Assembly: GCA_026169535.1 (NCBI GenBank)
Contig: JAPFCU010000037.1
Location: 1-64,000, forward strand
Reading direction: 5' to 3'
Source of the DNA: Blautia sp.
Lineage (GTDB): Bacteria > Bacillota > Clostridia > Lachnospirales > Lachnospiraceae
DNA length: 64,000 nucleotides
The position numbers were made by a program, and so were the translations under genes. The number at the start of each line of letters is the position of its first letter. Position 1 is the first letter of the stretch. The notes below the pieces were generated by a model. The model saw only the letters and a program-made list of their open reading frames with translations. It searched no databases and was not told where the DNA came from. Shown one piece after another: positions 18,555-29,329 of this stretch.

Positions 18555-21083
18555 TTAGTTATATTCCGGGTCCGTAGGATCGAAAGTTCCGCTTCCTCTC
18601 AATGGTGTCAGCGGATTCCTTCCAAGAGGTCCCTTAAAGGTTTCATTGGCATTGTACTTTCCGTCAAAAATCCTGATTCTGGATCCATTGCAGTTTTCCC
18701 AGATCCATTTTGCATCTGCCACACAGCAGCGGATACATCCGTGGGAAGCCGGATTGCCAAGCTTCAGATATTCTCCCGCCGGAAGATTGTTTCCATGTCT
18801 CTGACCACTTGCTACAGAATGGATATAAATACCGCCTCTTACATGAGTTCCATACTGACCCCAGGACGGTCCCATGAGAAGCTGCCAGCGGTCTGCACGA
18901 TCAATTCGTTCATTTGTCATCAGCGGTGTAGGAGTCCATGGATTACCTACAGAAACACGGATAGTCTTAATGGGCACATTTTTCTTGGAATTTGTATAAA
19001 TGGTCATAACACCATTGACACGGTCACATTCCAGATAATAAGAGCTCTGTCTGAACTCATTGGTTCTGTCGCTGACACGATTTCCATATTTGTCAAAACG
19101 ATAATTTACTCCGTCAATGATCTTGGTAGTGTTCTTTAACACATATCCTGTACTTGGATCCATATAGCGGGCACGGTTCTTTGCATCATCCATGATGATC
19201 CACTCTGTAGAATATCTTCCACGGGAATCCAGCCATCCCCATTTATTTGTAGACGGATCTTTTACTCTTTTATTAGTTACTGCTGTACAGTTCTGGAAAT
19301 AATATCTTCCGCCTTTGATGTTTCTCCATCCATCAGAAGCCAGAACGCCGTTGCTTGCCGCATAATAATATTTGTTATTATACTTGATCCAGGTTCCTTT
19401 ATATCTGTTTCCACGATATTTTGTAGTAGAAGAACGTTCGAAGAAATAATAATACTTGCCTACTTTTGTAACACCGCTTGCCATACGTCCGTCAGGAAGG
19501 AAATATCTGTCCTTGGACCAGTAGTTCTGAACATTATTGCCACCGGAAGTAAAAAGGAACCATCCAACAAATTTACCGTTAACAGTAACTTTCTGAATAC
19601 CTTTCTTTTCCTGCACACGTCCTGCAACACTTCCAAAGTAATAATACCTATTGTTGGTATTTGCTCCCAGACGTACCCAGCGGTTTTTCCAGGTTGCACG
19701 CTTTCCGCTGCTGGTAAAGTAGTATCTGTAGCCTTTGATCTTGATCAGGCGATCTGTATATACCTGACCAAATTTATTGGTATAGTAGTAATAACCATCG
19801 GCTCCTTTTGTCATTTTACTCTGAACAAGATATCCATTGGCATCTGCAAAGTAAAGTGCGTCTTTGTTGTTAAAGATCTTATATGCCCCTGCCGGCATTT
19901 TTTTATAACGGCCATTATCTCCAAAGTAACGGTACTGTGTTTTCTTATTCAGGTCACGGCCTACCCAGAAATCACTCTTCATCTGACCAAAGTCAGAGTT
20001 ATAAGGAGTCAGATTCTTTCCAGCTGCTGTATCCGGATTGGAAACACTGGTCTTATAAGACTCCATGAAATAGTATTCTCCATCACTGTTCTCAGTGTAT
20101 CCGGCTGTTCCTTTTCGCATCAGAAATCTTCCGGTTACCATGTTTCCGTTTCCATCAAAGTAATAAATACCTTTTGCGAGCTGATTTCCCTTGCTGTCTA
20201 CGGTTGTAACCTCTACCATGGTCTTTCTGTAATACTCTACCGCAGCTCCGGCGGTTTCAGCCGGCGTTTCCTCTGTCTGAGTCTCTGTCTCCGGTATTAT
20301 CTCAGGTACAGCTTCCGGATCTGCCGGTATCGTTTCCGGTACAACTGCTGCTTCATCTGAAAAATCTGCAGTGCCTTCATCTGCAGTTTCTTCCGGCATA
20401 ACTTCCACGGTTTTTGGAACCGCTGTATCCAGAACAACTTCCTCTCCCTGCATCTCTGGTTCTGTCATTTCTGCATCTGCTTCCGGCTGCTGCACATTGC
20501 CTGCATCCGGAACTGTATTTTCCTGTACTGTTTTTCCTTTTGGAAGTTTACTCAGTTTCCATGCTTTACCAAATTGTTTCCAGCGGGTATACAGAAGCGT
20601 GGCCTTATGCGTCTTTTCATCTGCTGATTCAAAAGAAGCTGCGGCGGCTTCGGTATTTTCTTCTTCCAGGACCGGATCCTGCTGTTCTGTTTCAGTCATA
20701 TTATCTCCTGAACTGAACAGACCATCAGAAAACTCCTCTTCCGGATAATCCATTTCCTCCTGAGGAGCCTGCATATCCGGAATCTCTCCTGTGTTATTAT
20801 CTGTAATCTCACCATCTGCATTGTCTGAAGTTCCATCCCCCGGTACTTCTCCTGCATTGGGATCTTCAATCGTTATACTTCCTCCATCGGATCCTTCAGG
20901 CTCTTCTGTCTGTACCTCACTGTTCCCATTCTGTTCTTCTGCATTATCAGATACTTCGTCTGAAAACACAGCATCAGATACTACTGCTGCAGAAGGGTCT
21001 GCTATTGCTGCTGCTCCGGTTTCTGCAACCATTGCTGAACACATTGTCAGGCTTAACAAAACTGCCACTACTCGTTTTTTCAA
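18555..21083 (-). CDS. Secreted L,D-transpeptidase (YkuD) with acidic low-complexity region and cell-wall-binding-type repeats
   Basis: 842 aa; signal peptide, long E/P/T-rich region, repeated YYYF/G-x-W units, catalytic HGNNLPAGEYLKLGNPASHGCIRC. Confidence 0.93.
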   Translation of the reverse strand: MKKRVVAVLLSLTMCSAMVAETGAAAIADPSAAVVSDAVFSDEVSDNAEEQNGNSEVQTEEPEGSDGGSITIEDPNAGEVPGDGTSDNADGEITDNNTGEIPDMQAPQEEMDYPEEEFSDGLFSSGDNMTETEQQDPVLEEENTEAAAASFESADEKTHKATLLYTRWKQFGKAWKLSKLPKGKTVQENTVPDAGNVQQPEADAEMTEPEMQGEEVVLDTAVPKTVEVMPEETADEGTADFSDEAAVVPETIPADPEAVPEIIPETETQTEETPAETAGAAVEYYRKTMVEVTTVDSKGNQLAKGIYYFDGNGNMVTGRFLMRKGTAGYTENSDGEYYFMESYKTSVSNPDTAAGKNLTPYNSDFGQMKSDFWVGRDLNKKTQYRYFGDNGRYKKMPAGAYKIFNNKDALYFADANGYLVQSKMTKGADGYYYYTNKFGQVYTDRLIKIKGYRYYFTSSGKRATWKNRWVRLGANTNNRYYYFGSVAGRVQEKKGIQKVTVNGKFVGWFLFTSGGNNVQNYWSKDRYFLPDGRMASGVTKVGKYYYFFERSSTTKYRGNRYKGTWIKYNNKYYYAASNGVLASDGWRNIKGGRYYFQNCTAVTNKRVKDPSTNKWGWLDSRGRYSTEWIIMDDAKNRARYMDPSTGYVLKNTTKIIDGVNYRFDKYGNRVSDRTNEFRQSSYYLECDRVNGVMTIYTNSKKNVPIKTIRVSVGNPWTPTPLMTNERIDRADRWQLLMGPSWGQYGTHVRGGIYIHSVASGQRHGNNLPAGEYLKLGNPASHGCIRCCVADAKWIWENCNGSRIRIFDGKYNANETFKGPLGRNPLTPLRGSGTFDPTDPEYN

Positions 21084-21129
21084 CGTACTTCCTCCTTATT
21101 TCTTTTCCACACCACTTGTTGCTCTTTGT

Positions 21130-21393
21130 TTATTCACCAAGGCCTCTGCTGATCGCATCAACCATAGCTTTCATTGCTTCCTCCTCATCTGCACCTTCGC
21201 AGACAAGTTCAATTTCATCTCCACACTTCACACAGGCTCCCAGTACACTGAGAACACTCTTGGCATTCGCAGTGCCTCCATCATACGTGAACGTGATCAG
21301 AGACTGATATTTAATTGCTGTATTGCACAAAATACCGGCAGGACGTAAATGCAGTCCCGACGGATTGTTGATTGTAATCTTCTGACTGAGCAT
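21130..21393 (-). CDS. HPr family phosphocarrier protein
   Basis: 87 aa; NPSGLHLRPAG, AKSVLSVLGACVKCGDEIEL. Confidence 0.93.
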   Translation of the reverse strand: MLSQKITINNPSGLHLRPAGILCNTAIKYQSLITFTYDGGTANAKSVLSVLGACVKCGDEIELVCEGADEEEAMKAMVDAISRGLGE

Positions 21394-21407
21394 AATTCCT
21401 CTCCTGT

Positions 21408-22691
21408 TTAACTATTCTCTTCCGCTTTTGAAATTTTTGAAACTTCTATATCTGCCCTGACTTCATCTACCAGTTCATAACCTTCCGGAATACTGATATC
21501 GACAGGTATTTCATAAACGCCTTCTTCAATATCCTTCAGATCTATAGATGCCTTAATTTCCTTATCCTGCAGATTTTCCAGTTCTTCTTTTGTTTTCTTG
21601 ACACGAACTTCGATTTGAGCTGCATCAAACGTAACCTGCATTTCCTCCGGCATATTTTCAACCTTGATATTCTTTGTGGGAATATCACATACAGTGCTCC
21701 CCTCCGGAAGAATATTCACATGTACAAATACATCTGAACTGGAATCACTTATAAGTTTTAACCCTTCCGGAAGATAGTCTGAAATGTTTATTTTTTCCTC
21801 GTAATCTTTCGTTTTTCCCGAAATATCAATTATATCTGCCGGTATGGAGATTGTATTGCCCTGTTCTGCCAATGCCATCAGAGTCTGATCGCTGCCTGAT
21901 ACACTGATCACATTTGGAGTAGTGGTAACACTTTCCACCTGGTATCCGTCCGCCGGTGTACCTGAGCATTCAGCACTGATCTTAACATCAGTACGCACCT
22001 TCCACAAACGTGCAGTTACATAAACCTTGGATACATTCAGATAGCTCATATCCTGAGCACTGAATTCCTCTCCATTCTTATCTATAACCGTAACCGCTGT
22101 TTCTCTTGTTACGTCCGAAGTTGCTCCATTCACGTCAACGGATGCTGTTACCTTATCTATTTTATTAATCAACGAGGTCGGTCCTGTAATTCTGATTTTC
22201 TCGGGACTTGACTCCAGTGTTCCGATCTCATAACCCTTTTCCGGTTTTGAATTATTTCCAACTGTTACATTTACAACAAATTCCTGAGTTTCTTTATCTT
22301 CAATATGAAGACTGAGATTCTGAGGGCTGACCTGGATATTTTCCGAAGGGATTCTGCCTATCGTGACAGAAATCGGAACCATTACCGGATTTGTATCCAG
22401 ACTTACTGCCTGCTGCAAATCTGCTGCAGCCCGTATGTCCATCACAGACAGATCATCAAGAACTTTTCTCTGCGCTTTGACTGTTACACGGATAGGCTCC
22501 TGCTCCTTGTCTCTCATGCACATTTTGCCGTCCGCATCAATATATGCTTCATTTAACAGCTGAACGTCTGTAACAACAAAAGATCGTGTCACAATGGGAT
22601 TGTCTACATTAATAACCAGAAGCCATACAAGAATTGCCACGATCAGAGAAAGAATCTTCAGAGAGAGATTATTTGTCAGTTTTTCCTTCAT
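21408..22691 (-). CDS. cdaR: YbbR-domain protein (CdaR-like regulator of diadenylate cyclase)
   Basis: 427 aa; N-terminal TM, repeated YbbR-like domains, directly downstream of cdaA. Confidence 0.9.
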   Translation of the reverse strand: MKEKLTNNLSLKILSLIVAILVWLLVINVDNPIVTRSFVVTDVQLLNEAYIDADGKMCMRDKEQEPIRVTVKAQRKVLDDLSVMDIRAAADLQQAVSLDTNPVMVPISVTIGRIPSENIQVSPQNLSLHIEDKETQEFVVNVTVGNNSKPEKGYEIGTLESSPEKIRITGPTSLINKIDKVTASVDVNGATSDVTRETAVTVIDKNGEEFSAQDMSYLNVSKVYVTARLWKVRTDVKISAECSGTPADGYQVESVTTTPNVISVSGSDQTLMALAEQGNTISIPADIIDISGKTKDYEEKINISDYLPEGLKLISDSSSDVFVHVNILPEGSTVCDIPTKNIKVENMPEEMQVTFDAAQIEVRVKKTKEELENLQDKEIKASIDLKDIEEGVYEIPVDISIPEGYELVDEVRADIEVSKISKAEENS

Positions 22692-23556
22692 GCTTTGACC
22701 TCCCCTTAAAAAACTGTCTCAGTCGATTATTGTCAATAATGGTTTTGTTTTGTGCTTTCTTAAGAATATCTCTAAGCTGAGTGGAAGTAATATCCCGCAC
22801 CAGTACTCCGTCCTGTGCTACAGAAACCTGTCCGGTCTCCTCTGAAACAATGATCGTTACCGAATCAGATACTTCACTGATTCCCACTCCCGCACGATGT
22901 CTGGTCCCCAGCTGTTTGCTCAGCTCCATATTATCAGATAAGGGCAGATAACAGGTTGCCGCAACGATCCGGTTTCCCCGCATAACCACTGCACCGTCGT
23001 GAAGAGGGGTATTGTGCTCAAAGATATTGATCAGAAGCTGGCTGGAAAGAACCGCATCCACAGTAATGCCCGTACGTACAAATTCATCCAGATGGTTAGT
23101 CTGTTCAATGACGATAAGCGCTCCTGTTTTTGCTTCTCCCATATCATAACAGGCCTTGATCAGCTCATTGATCGTCCTGTCGTTAAAACGTTCCTGTACT
23201 TCTTTTCCTACATCAAAAGGAATAATAGAAGCCATAATACGTTTTTGTCCAAGCTGTTCCACTACTTTGCGGAGCTCAGGCTGAAAAATGACGATAACTG
23301 CTGTGATCAAGGCACTGGCCAGTTTCGATACGATCCAGAGGATCGTATTCATCTTAAAAATATAGGCAACAAGCAGAAAAGCGCCAATAACCAGAAGACC
23401 CTTCAGGAGGGTATAGGCGCGGGTATACTTGATCCACACCATAAACTGGTATACAAAGACAGAGATCAAAAGGATCTCAATTACATCAATGATATTGACA
23501 CTGGGCATATTGATACGTGAAAGATGACCGTCCAATATGCTTATGATGTTCTGCAT
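22669..23556 (-). CDS. cdaA: Membrane diadenylate cyclase CdaA (DisA_N domain)
   Basis: 295 aa; three TM segments then NTPLHDGAVVMRGNRIVAATCYLPLS and GTRHRAGVGISEVSD (DGA and RHR motifs). Confidence 0.96.
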   Translation of the reverse strand: MQNIISILDGHLSRINMPSVNIIDVIEILLISVFVYQFMVWIKYTRAYTLLKGLLVIGAFLLVAYIFKMNTILWIVSKLASALITAVIVIFQPELRKVVEQLGQKRIMASIIPFDVGKEVQERFNDRTINELIKACYDMGEAKTGALIVIEQTNHLDEFVRTGITVDAVLSSQLLINIFEHNTPLHDGAVVMRGNRIVAATCYLPLSDNMELSKQLGTRHRAGVGISEVSDSVTIIVSEETGQVSVAQDGVLVRDITSTQLRDILKKAQNKTIIDNNRLRQFFKGRSKHEGKTDK

Positions 23557-23604
23557 AGCCTCTCCTTTCTATCCGACGCGTCCTCAGTCAGCAGATGGAT
23601 CCTG

Positions 23605-24717
23605 TTACAGATCTTTCAGTGATTCCTCCAGTTTTTTCTCAAAATCCACATCATCTACAATGGGTTTCCGCATCACTGTTTCCTCATCCTGTACCGGACT
23701 TTCTTTTTTTCTCTTTCTGGGAGCTTCTTCTCCCTGGAAGAGCGGTTCATTATATTTTACCACACGTTCTGTCTGCTTTCGCTCTTCTCTTGCAGGCTCT
23801 GCATTGATCTTCTTAATGCTTCTTTCAGAGGTTGTTACAAGAGCCTTCGGAACTGCTTTCACATAATAATAATACTCATCGTCCTCATATTCAAGTCTTT
23901 CTGTACGAGTATAATCTCCTCCATATACAAAAAACTCCAAAACAAGTCCGAGCAGAACCGCTACCACTGCAAAAATGATCATTGGCACTACGGAAATGGA
24001 AACTCCCATCATGCTGCTTCCTGCAAGCATAAGCACAACATAGATCACTCCGCCTGCTACAATAGCTGTATGCCATGCATAATCAAACGTTCTTGTTCTG
24101 ATCAGGTTTACTGCCAGAATAACAGCAACAAACGCAACCAGCGTAAGCCACATCTCACCATTCTTCATCAGACCATCTGCCAAAATAGTGATTCTGTCAA
24201 AAATCTGTGTGTCTGCACTCAGAAGGATCTGGGACTGTGTTCTGATGAATCTTATAAAATAATAAATGATCACTCCGCCTGCTGCCGGAAGAGCGGAAAG
24301 TGCATTTCCAAGCAGTCCGCATCCGATAGGCAAAAGTACCGGAAGATCAAACGCACATGCCATAGGCGTCAGGACCAGAACGATGTTCTGACCGGAGCTG
24401 AACCTGAGAAACATGATCAGCATGAACAGTATCAGAACAAGCATAAAAGCAGCCACATCAATACCCAGTACATAACTGTGAGCCACCATCAGTCCATAAC
24501 CGGTAAATATCATCATTGCAGATGGGAGTATCGAACAGATCAATGCCAGGATCAGGACAACAAAAATATTATCCAGAACTGTCATATACCCCATATTTGA
24601 ATTGATCCATACGAAATATATAAGCGCCAGAACAAATTTTATCAGCGGCTGCAGATACATCTCATATTTTGAATACAGGCTTTTGATCTTCTGTTTAAAT
24701 TCCAATAATGCTGTCAT
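23605..24717 (-). CDS. Uncharacterised multi-pass membrane protein with cytosolic charged tail
   Basis: 370 aa, many TM helices, C-terminal YEDDEYYYYVKAVPK and Lys/Glu-rich tail. Confidence 0.85.
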   Translation of the reverse strand: MTALLEFKQKIKSLYSKYEMYLQPLIKFVLALIYFVWINSNMGYMTVLDNIFVVLILALICSILPSAMMIFTGYGLMVAHSYVLGIDVAAFMLVLILFMLIMFLRFSSGQNIVLVLTPMACAFDLPVLLPIGCGLLGNALSALPAAGGVIIYYFIRFIRTQSQILLSADTQIFDRITILADGLMKNGEMWLTLVAFVAVILAVNLIRTRTFDYAWHTAIVAGGVIYVVLMLAGSSMMGVSISVVPMIIFAVVAVLLGLVLEFFVYGGDYTRTERLEYEDDEYYYYVKAVPKALVTTSERSIKKINAEPAREERKQTERVVKYNEPLFQGEEAPRKRKKESPVQDEETVMRKPIVDDVDFEKKLEESLKDL

Positions 24718-25229
24718 TTTCGATTACCTCCTGCTGTTCCTCTGCCAGCGCTTCTTTTTTCTTCCCGTGTATAGATCTTGCTTAATTCTGTAAGCTGTAT
24801 GTAATATTCTTTTACACTTTTTTTGGCTTTATAATATTTCACAGAATACTGTATATATGTCAGGATAGAATATCCCACAAGTGCTGCCACATAACCAACG
24901 ATTATGTAGATTCCCATAGAAACCAGATCCATCTTATGAAGATTCCCCATCAGATATTCACCAAAATAAACGGCCACAGCTGCAACAGCCATGATGTATC
25001 CGATAGTTACAAGAAAGAAATTCTTGATCAGTGCCAGACCGATATAATCACTCCTGTAGTATTTGCTGACCGGAAGGTATTTCCTGCCCTTGCCCTGCTC
25101 ATACATGGCAATCTTTGTCATTATCTTTACCTTTTCCTCATTGATCATAATCTGCTCCTCAATCAAACATACATTCTCAGACAGCCTGTCTGAACTCTCC
25201 TCTATTATCTGTTTTTCACAAACAGACAC
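24714..25229 (-). CDS. Uncharacterised membrane protein
   Basis: 171 aa with two hydrophobic helices; 4-nt overlap with downstream gene. Confidence 0.8.
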   Translation of the reverse strand: MSVCEKQIIEESSDRLSENVCLIEEQIMINEEKVKIMTKIAMYEQGKGRKYLPVSKYYRSDYIGLALIKNFFLVTIGYIMAVAAVAVYFGEYLMGNLHKMDLVSMGIYIIVGYVAALVGYSILTYIQYSVKYYKAKKSVKEYYIQLTELSKIYTREEKRSAGRGTAGGNRK

Positions 25230-25295
25230 AGATATTCATAATACTTTAATTGTATCATATATCACTATGCATGAAAAGTATTTTTATGGTTTTTC

Positions 25296-26003
25296 TCATC
25301 CCTGCCCCGTACATAGCGTAATACAGTACACCTTTTCAGCCCCTGCCGCTTTCAGACATGAAGCCGCAGCTTCCATCGTACTCCCTGTAGTGTATACATC
25401 ATCCACTACCGCCACAGTGAATCCTTGCAGGTCCTCTTTTACACAAAAGGCATCCTTCAGATTCTGTCTGCGCTGCACTGCATTCAGTTTTTTCTGAGAT
25501 CTGGTTTCATGGATCTTTTTCAAAATATCATGCGACACCGGGATTCCAAGTTTTTCCCCTATCCTTTCTGCCATATATTCTGCCTGGTTAAATCCCCTCA
25601 TTCTCAGTTTTGCAGAAGTAAGAGGTATCGGGATCAGCACATCCGGATCCCACCTCAGGATCTCATCTCCCACATACCTGCAGATTGATGCTCCATAAAA
25701 GTCTCCATACTCTCTGGCACCATAATATTTGTATCTTACCAGAGACTGTCTCAGCCTGCCATCATAAAGAAATACCGATCTGTTTCTGTCAAAGCTTCTT
25801 TTATGCCCCCTGCATTCTGCGCAGTATTCCTCCTGGGGTTTTACCGGTTTTCCGCACTTCAGGCAGTAATGACTCCCCACTCTGCTGAATCCGTCCTCAC
25901 ATTCCGGACATACAAGATCCGCCTGATTTCTCAGTATCCTGTGACAGACCGGACAATGTCTGGGATACAGAATATTTAAAAAACCATGAATAAGTTTTTT
26001 CAC
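25296..26003 (-). CDS. comF: ComF family phosphoribosyltransferase-like protein
   Basis: 235 aa; N-terminal CPVCHRIL...CPEC zinc-finger-like motif, VAVVDDVYTTGSTMEAA PRTase motif. Confidence 0.93.
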   Translation of the reverse strand: MKKLIHGFLNILYPRHCPVCHRILRNQADLVCPECEDGFSRVGSHYCLKCGKPVKPQEEYCAECRGHKRSFDRNRSVFLYDGRLRQSLVRYKYYGAREYGDFYGASICRYVGDEILRWDPDVLIPIPLTSAKLRMRGFNQAEYMAERIGEKLGIPVSHDILKKIHETRSQKKLNAVQRRQNLKDAFCVKEDLQGFTVAVVDDVYTTGSTMEAAASCLKAAGAEKVYCITLCTGQG

Positions 26004-26035
26004 TGGGCTTCCTTTCTCCCCGATGAAAAAGGATT

Positions 26036-28264
26036 CTACAGTTCCTCTTTCAGACGCACATCAAGAGAACTATAGCGTCTCTGCTGCTTTTCATTTTTGA
26101 TCATTTCTCGAAATGTCTCTTCGCTTCCTACTAATGTCACACATTTCCGTGCTCTGGTTACCGCAGTATAAAGCAGATTCCTGTTTAAAAGCATCCTTGG
26201 TCCGGACAAAAGAGGAATCACCACTGCCGGATATTCCGAGCCCTGGGATTTATGTATGGTCACCGCATAGGCAAGTTCCAGTTCCTCCAGCTGTTTAAAA
26301 GAATATTCAGCACATCGTCCATCTTCAAATTCTACTTCCGCTGTCTCCGAAAATTCATTAATAGATTTCAAAATCCCGGTATCACCATTAAAAACACCAA
26401 CTCCCTTATCAACAGGAATTCCGTATCTTCCCCTGATTTCCCATTCAAGCTGGTAGTTGTTGCGTATCTGCATTACCTTGTCTCCCTCCCGGAAGAGTCC
26501 CTGTCCCAGCTCTTTTTCCTTTTTAGAGGAATCCGGAGGGTTCAGATACCTCTGAAGGATCTGGTTCAGACGTTCTACTCCCAGAAGTCCTTTTCTCATA
26601 GGTGTCAGTACCTGGATGTCAAAAGGTTTTGCTTCTACATATCGGGGCAGTTTTTCCTGGATCAAAGCTATTACCACCCGGATGATAATATCTGCATCCT
26701 GTCTTTTAAGGAAAAAGAAATCCCTGCTTTTATTGCTGAGAGTAACCTGTTCCCCTCTGTTGATCTTATGTGCATTGACTACAATATCACTTTCTGATGC
26801 CTGGCGAAAAATTTTCTTCAGCTCGACCACGGAGAACTCTCTGCTTCGTATAATATCACGCAGAACGTTTCCAGGCCCTACACTGGGAAGCTGATTTTCA
26901 TCTCCCACAAGAATCAGCCTTGTACCTGCCGTCACTGCAAGAAGAAGCGAATGCATTAAATTGATATCTACCATAGACATTTCATCTATTATGATAACAT
27001 CTGCATCAAGAGGATTCTCTGCATTTCTTTCAAAATGAACTGCCTGTCCTTCCCTTTCTTCCTCCGGAAGTCCGTTCAGCTCCAGAAGCCTGTGGATGGT
27101 CTGTGCTTCATATCCGGTAGCCTCCGTCATTCTCTTGGCCGCCCGGCCTGTAGGCGCTGCCAGGCGAAGTTCAACACCTTCACCTTCAAAAAAGCGGATA
27201 ATAGCATTGATCGTCGTAGTTTTTCCGGTTCCCGGACCTCCCGTTAAAATAAACAGACCGTGGCTGGCGGCCTCGGTCACTGCCTTTTTCTGCATTTCAT
27301 CAAGGATGGTCCCTGTTTCCTTTTCAATCTGGCTGATCCGCCGCTGAACAAACCCTTCATCCTCAGGGCAGAGGATATTCAATTCTTTCAGCATCCTGGC
27401 TGTATTCAGTTCCAGATAATAAAAACGACTGGGATACACCAGCACAGAATCTCCCTCTTCTTTCAGTATAACTTTTCTTTCCATTGCAAGATCCATCAAA
27501 TGTTTCTCCATGTAAGAAGAGTCTACCCCCAGAAGCACTGATGCACGTCCAAACAACTCTTCCTGAGGAAGATACACATGTCCTTCTCCTGATGCCTGTA
27601 AAAGAGTATACATCATTCCGCTTCGAATTCTGTAATCCGAATCTGTATGGATACCGATCCTTCCTGCAATCTCATCTGCGATCTTAAATCCCACTCCACT
27701 GATATCATCTGCCAGACGATATGGATTCTCCTGAAGGACACTGTATACAGAGTCCCCATATTTCTGGTAAATCTTGGCTCCCAGATTCAGTGAGATCCCA
27801 TATTTCTGCAGGAACATCATCGCTTTGCGCATATCTGCCTTTTCAGATGTCTGTGCAGCGATCTCCCGGGCTTTTTTTTCACTGATCCCTTTTATCTCTG
27901 CCAGACGTTCCGGTTCCTCTTCCACAATTCTCAGGGTATCTTCTCCAAAATGACGGACGATCCTGGCTGCAAGAGCCGCACCGATGCCTTTAATGGCGCC
28001 GGAGCCCAGATATCTCTCCATCGCCAGCGTATCCTCCGGCATTTTTTCTACAAAAGAAGTGATCTGGAACTGCTTCCCGTAAATATGATGATTGATATAA
28101 CTTCCCGATGCTTCTATAGTGGCTCCCTGACTGAGCACCGGAAAATTCCCAACACAGGTCAGTTCCTCCTGGCCTTCCACTCCTTTCATCACAAAGACCG
28201 TATATCCATTGTCTTCATTTCTGAAGATAACATGGTCAATGTATCCGGTCACACATTCACTCAT
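26036..28264 (-). CDS. recD2: RecD2-type ATP-dependent helicase
   Basis: MSECVTGYIDHVIFRNEDNGYTVF; HhH region; GGPGTGKTTTINAI, DEMSMVD, AVTIHKSQGSEYPAVVIPL. Confidence 0.94.
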   Translation of the reverse strand: MSECVTGYIDHVIFRNEDNGYTVFVMKGVEGQEELTCVGNFPVLSQGATIEASGSYINHHIYGKQFQITSFVEKMPEDTLAMERYLGSGAIKGIGAALAARIVRHFGEDTLRIVEEEPERLAEIKGISEKKAREIAAQTSEKADMRKAMMFLQKYGISLNLGAKIYQKYGDSVYSVLQENPYRLADDISGVGFKIADEIAGRIGIHTDSDYRIRSGMMYTLLQASGEGHVYLPQEELFGRASVLLGVDSSYMEKHLMDLAMERKVILKEEGDSVLVYPSRFYYLELNTARMLKELNILCPEDEGFVQRRISQIEKETGTILDEMQKKAVTEAASHGLFILTGGPGTGKTTTINAIIRFFEGEGVELRLAAPTGRAAKRMTEATGYEAQTIHRLLELNGLPEEEREGQAVHFERNAENPLDADVIIIDEMSMVDINLMHSLLLAVTAGTRLILVGDENQLPSVGPGNVLRDIIRSREFSVVELKKIFRQASESDIVVNAHKINRGEQVTLSNKSRDFFFLKRQDADIIIRVVIALIQEKLPRYVEAKPFDIQVLTPMRKGLLGVERLNQILQRYLNPPDSSKKEKELGQGLFREGDKVMQIRNNYQLEWEIRGRYGIPVDKGVGVFNGDTGILKSINEFSETAEVEFEDGRCAEYSFKQLEELELAYAVTIHKSQGSEYPAVVIPLLSGPRMLLNRNLLYTAVTRARKCVTLVGSEETFREMIKNEKQQRRYSSLDVRLKEEL

Positions 28265-28268
28265 ATCA

Positions 28269-29258
28269 CTACTCATCCATTCTTGCCATGATCTCGGCAT
28301 ATTTTCCTGTCCCCACTGCAACCACATTCATAGCATTCTGTACAGTCAGTGTATTTACGCCTGTTTTTTGTTCTATCAGTACATCCATTCCTCTCAAAAG
28401 GGCACCGCCTCCGGTCAGAACGATTCCTCTGTCCACAATATCAGCAGCCAGTTCCGGAGGTGTTTTTTCCAGGACTCCATGTACCGTTTCCACAATCTGT
28501 CCGGTTGCATCTCTCAGTGCTGCCCGTACCTCCTCAGAAGTCAGTTTAATCTGCTTCGGAAGCCCGGTCATGATATTTCTTCCTTTTACTTCCATCACCT
28601 GAGGATTGGCCTCTTCCACTGCTGTTCCAATCTTGATCTTGATCTCTTCCGCCATATCCTCGCCAATAAAAAGACTATGTGTCTTGCGAACATACTCCAG
28701 GATTGCCTGATCAAATGCATCTCCTGCTACTTTTACAGAAGCAGAAACAACAACGCCTCCAAGAGAGATCACTGCCACATCTGTCGTACCGCCTCCAATA
28801 TCCACAATCAGATTTCCAAAAGGCTTTGTCACATCCACTCCGGAACCAATTGCCCCTGCAATAGGTTCCTCCACAAGGAATACCTGACGGGCGCCTGCCT
28901 GATAGGTAACCTCTTCTACTGCTTTTCTCTCAATTTCTGTAATTCCGCTTGGAACACAGATGCTGATGCGGGGTTTTCGAAAAGCCCGGCTGCCCATCGC
29001 CTTGGTGATAAAATACTTCAGCATTTTTTCTGTAACATTAAAGTCAACAATTACACCCTGACGGATCGGACGTATCACTTCCATGTTGGAAGTCACATGA
29101 CCAGCCATCTGGCGGGCCTCCTCACCTATGGCTCTGATTTTTTCCGTATCCTTATCATATACCACTATAGAAGGTTCCTGAAGTACAAGCCCCTTCCCTG
29201 TAGAATAGACCAGGCAGTTCTTTGTCCCCAGGTCGATACCAATATCACTTGCAGGCAT
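28269..29258 (-). CDS. mreB: Rod shape-determining protein MreB/Mbl
   Basis: 329 aa; DIGIDLGTKNCLVY, DIGGGTTDVAVISLGG, LTGGGALLRGMDVLI. Confidence 0.95.
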   Translation of the reverse strand: MPASDIGIDLGTKNCLVYSTGKGLVLQEPSIVVYDKDTEKIRAIGEEARQMAGHVTSNMEVIRPIRQGVIVDFNVTEKMLKYFITKAMGSRAFRKPRISICVPSGITEIERKAVEEVTYQAGARQVFLVEEPIAGAIGSGVDVTKPFGNLIVDIGGGTTDVAVISLGGVVVSASVKVAGDAFDQAILEYVRKTHSLFIGEDMAEEIKIKIGTAVEEANPQVMEVKGRNIMTGLPKQIKLTSEEVRAALRDATGQIVETVHGVLEKTPPELAADIVDRGIVLTGGGALLRGMDVLIEQKTGVNTLTVQNAMNVVAVGTGKYAEIMARMDE

Positions 29259-29329
29259 AATGCCCTCCTTTCCGATTATCTTCTGCTATTCCGGTATCTG
29301 CAGAAAAATCTATTTTCATGCTCATTCTA

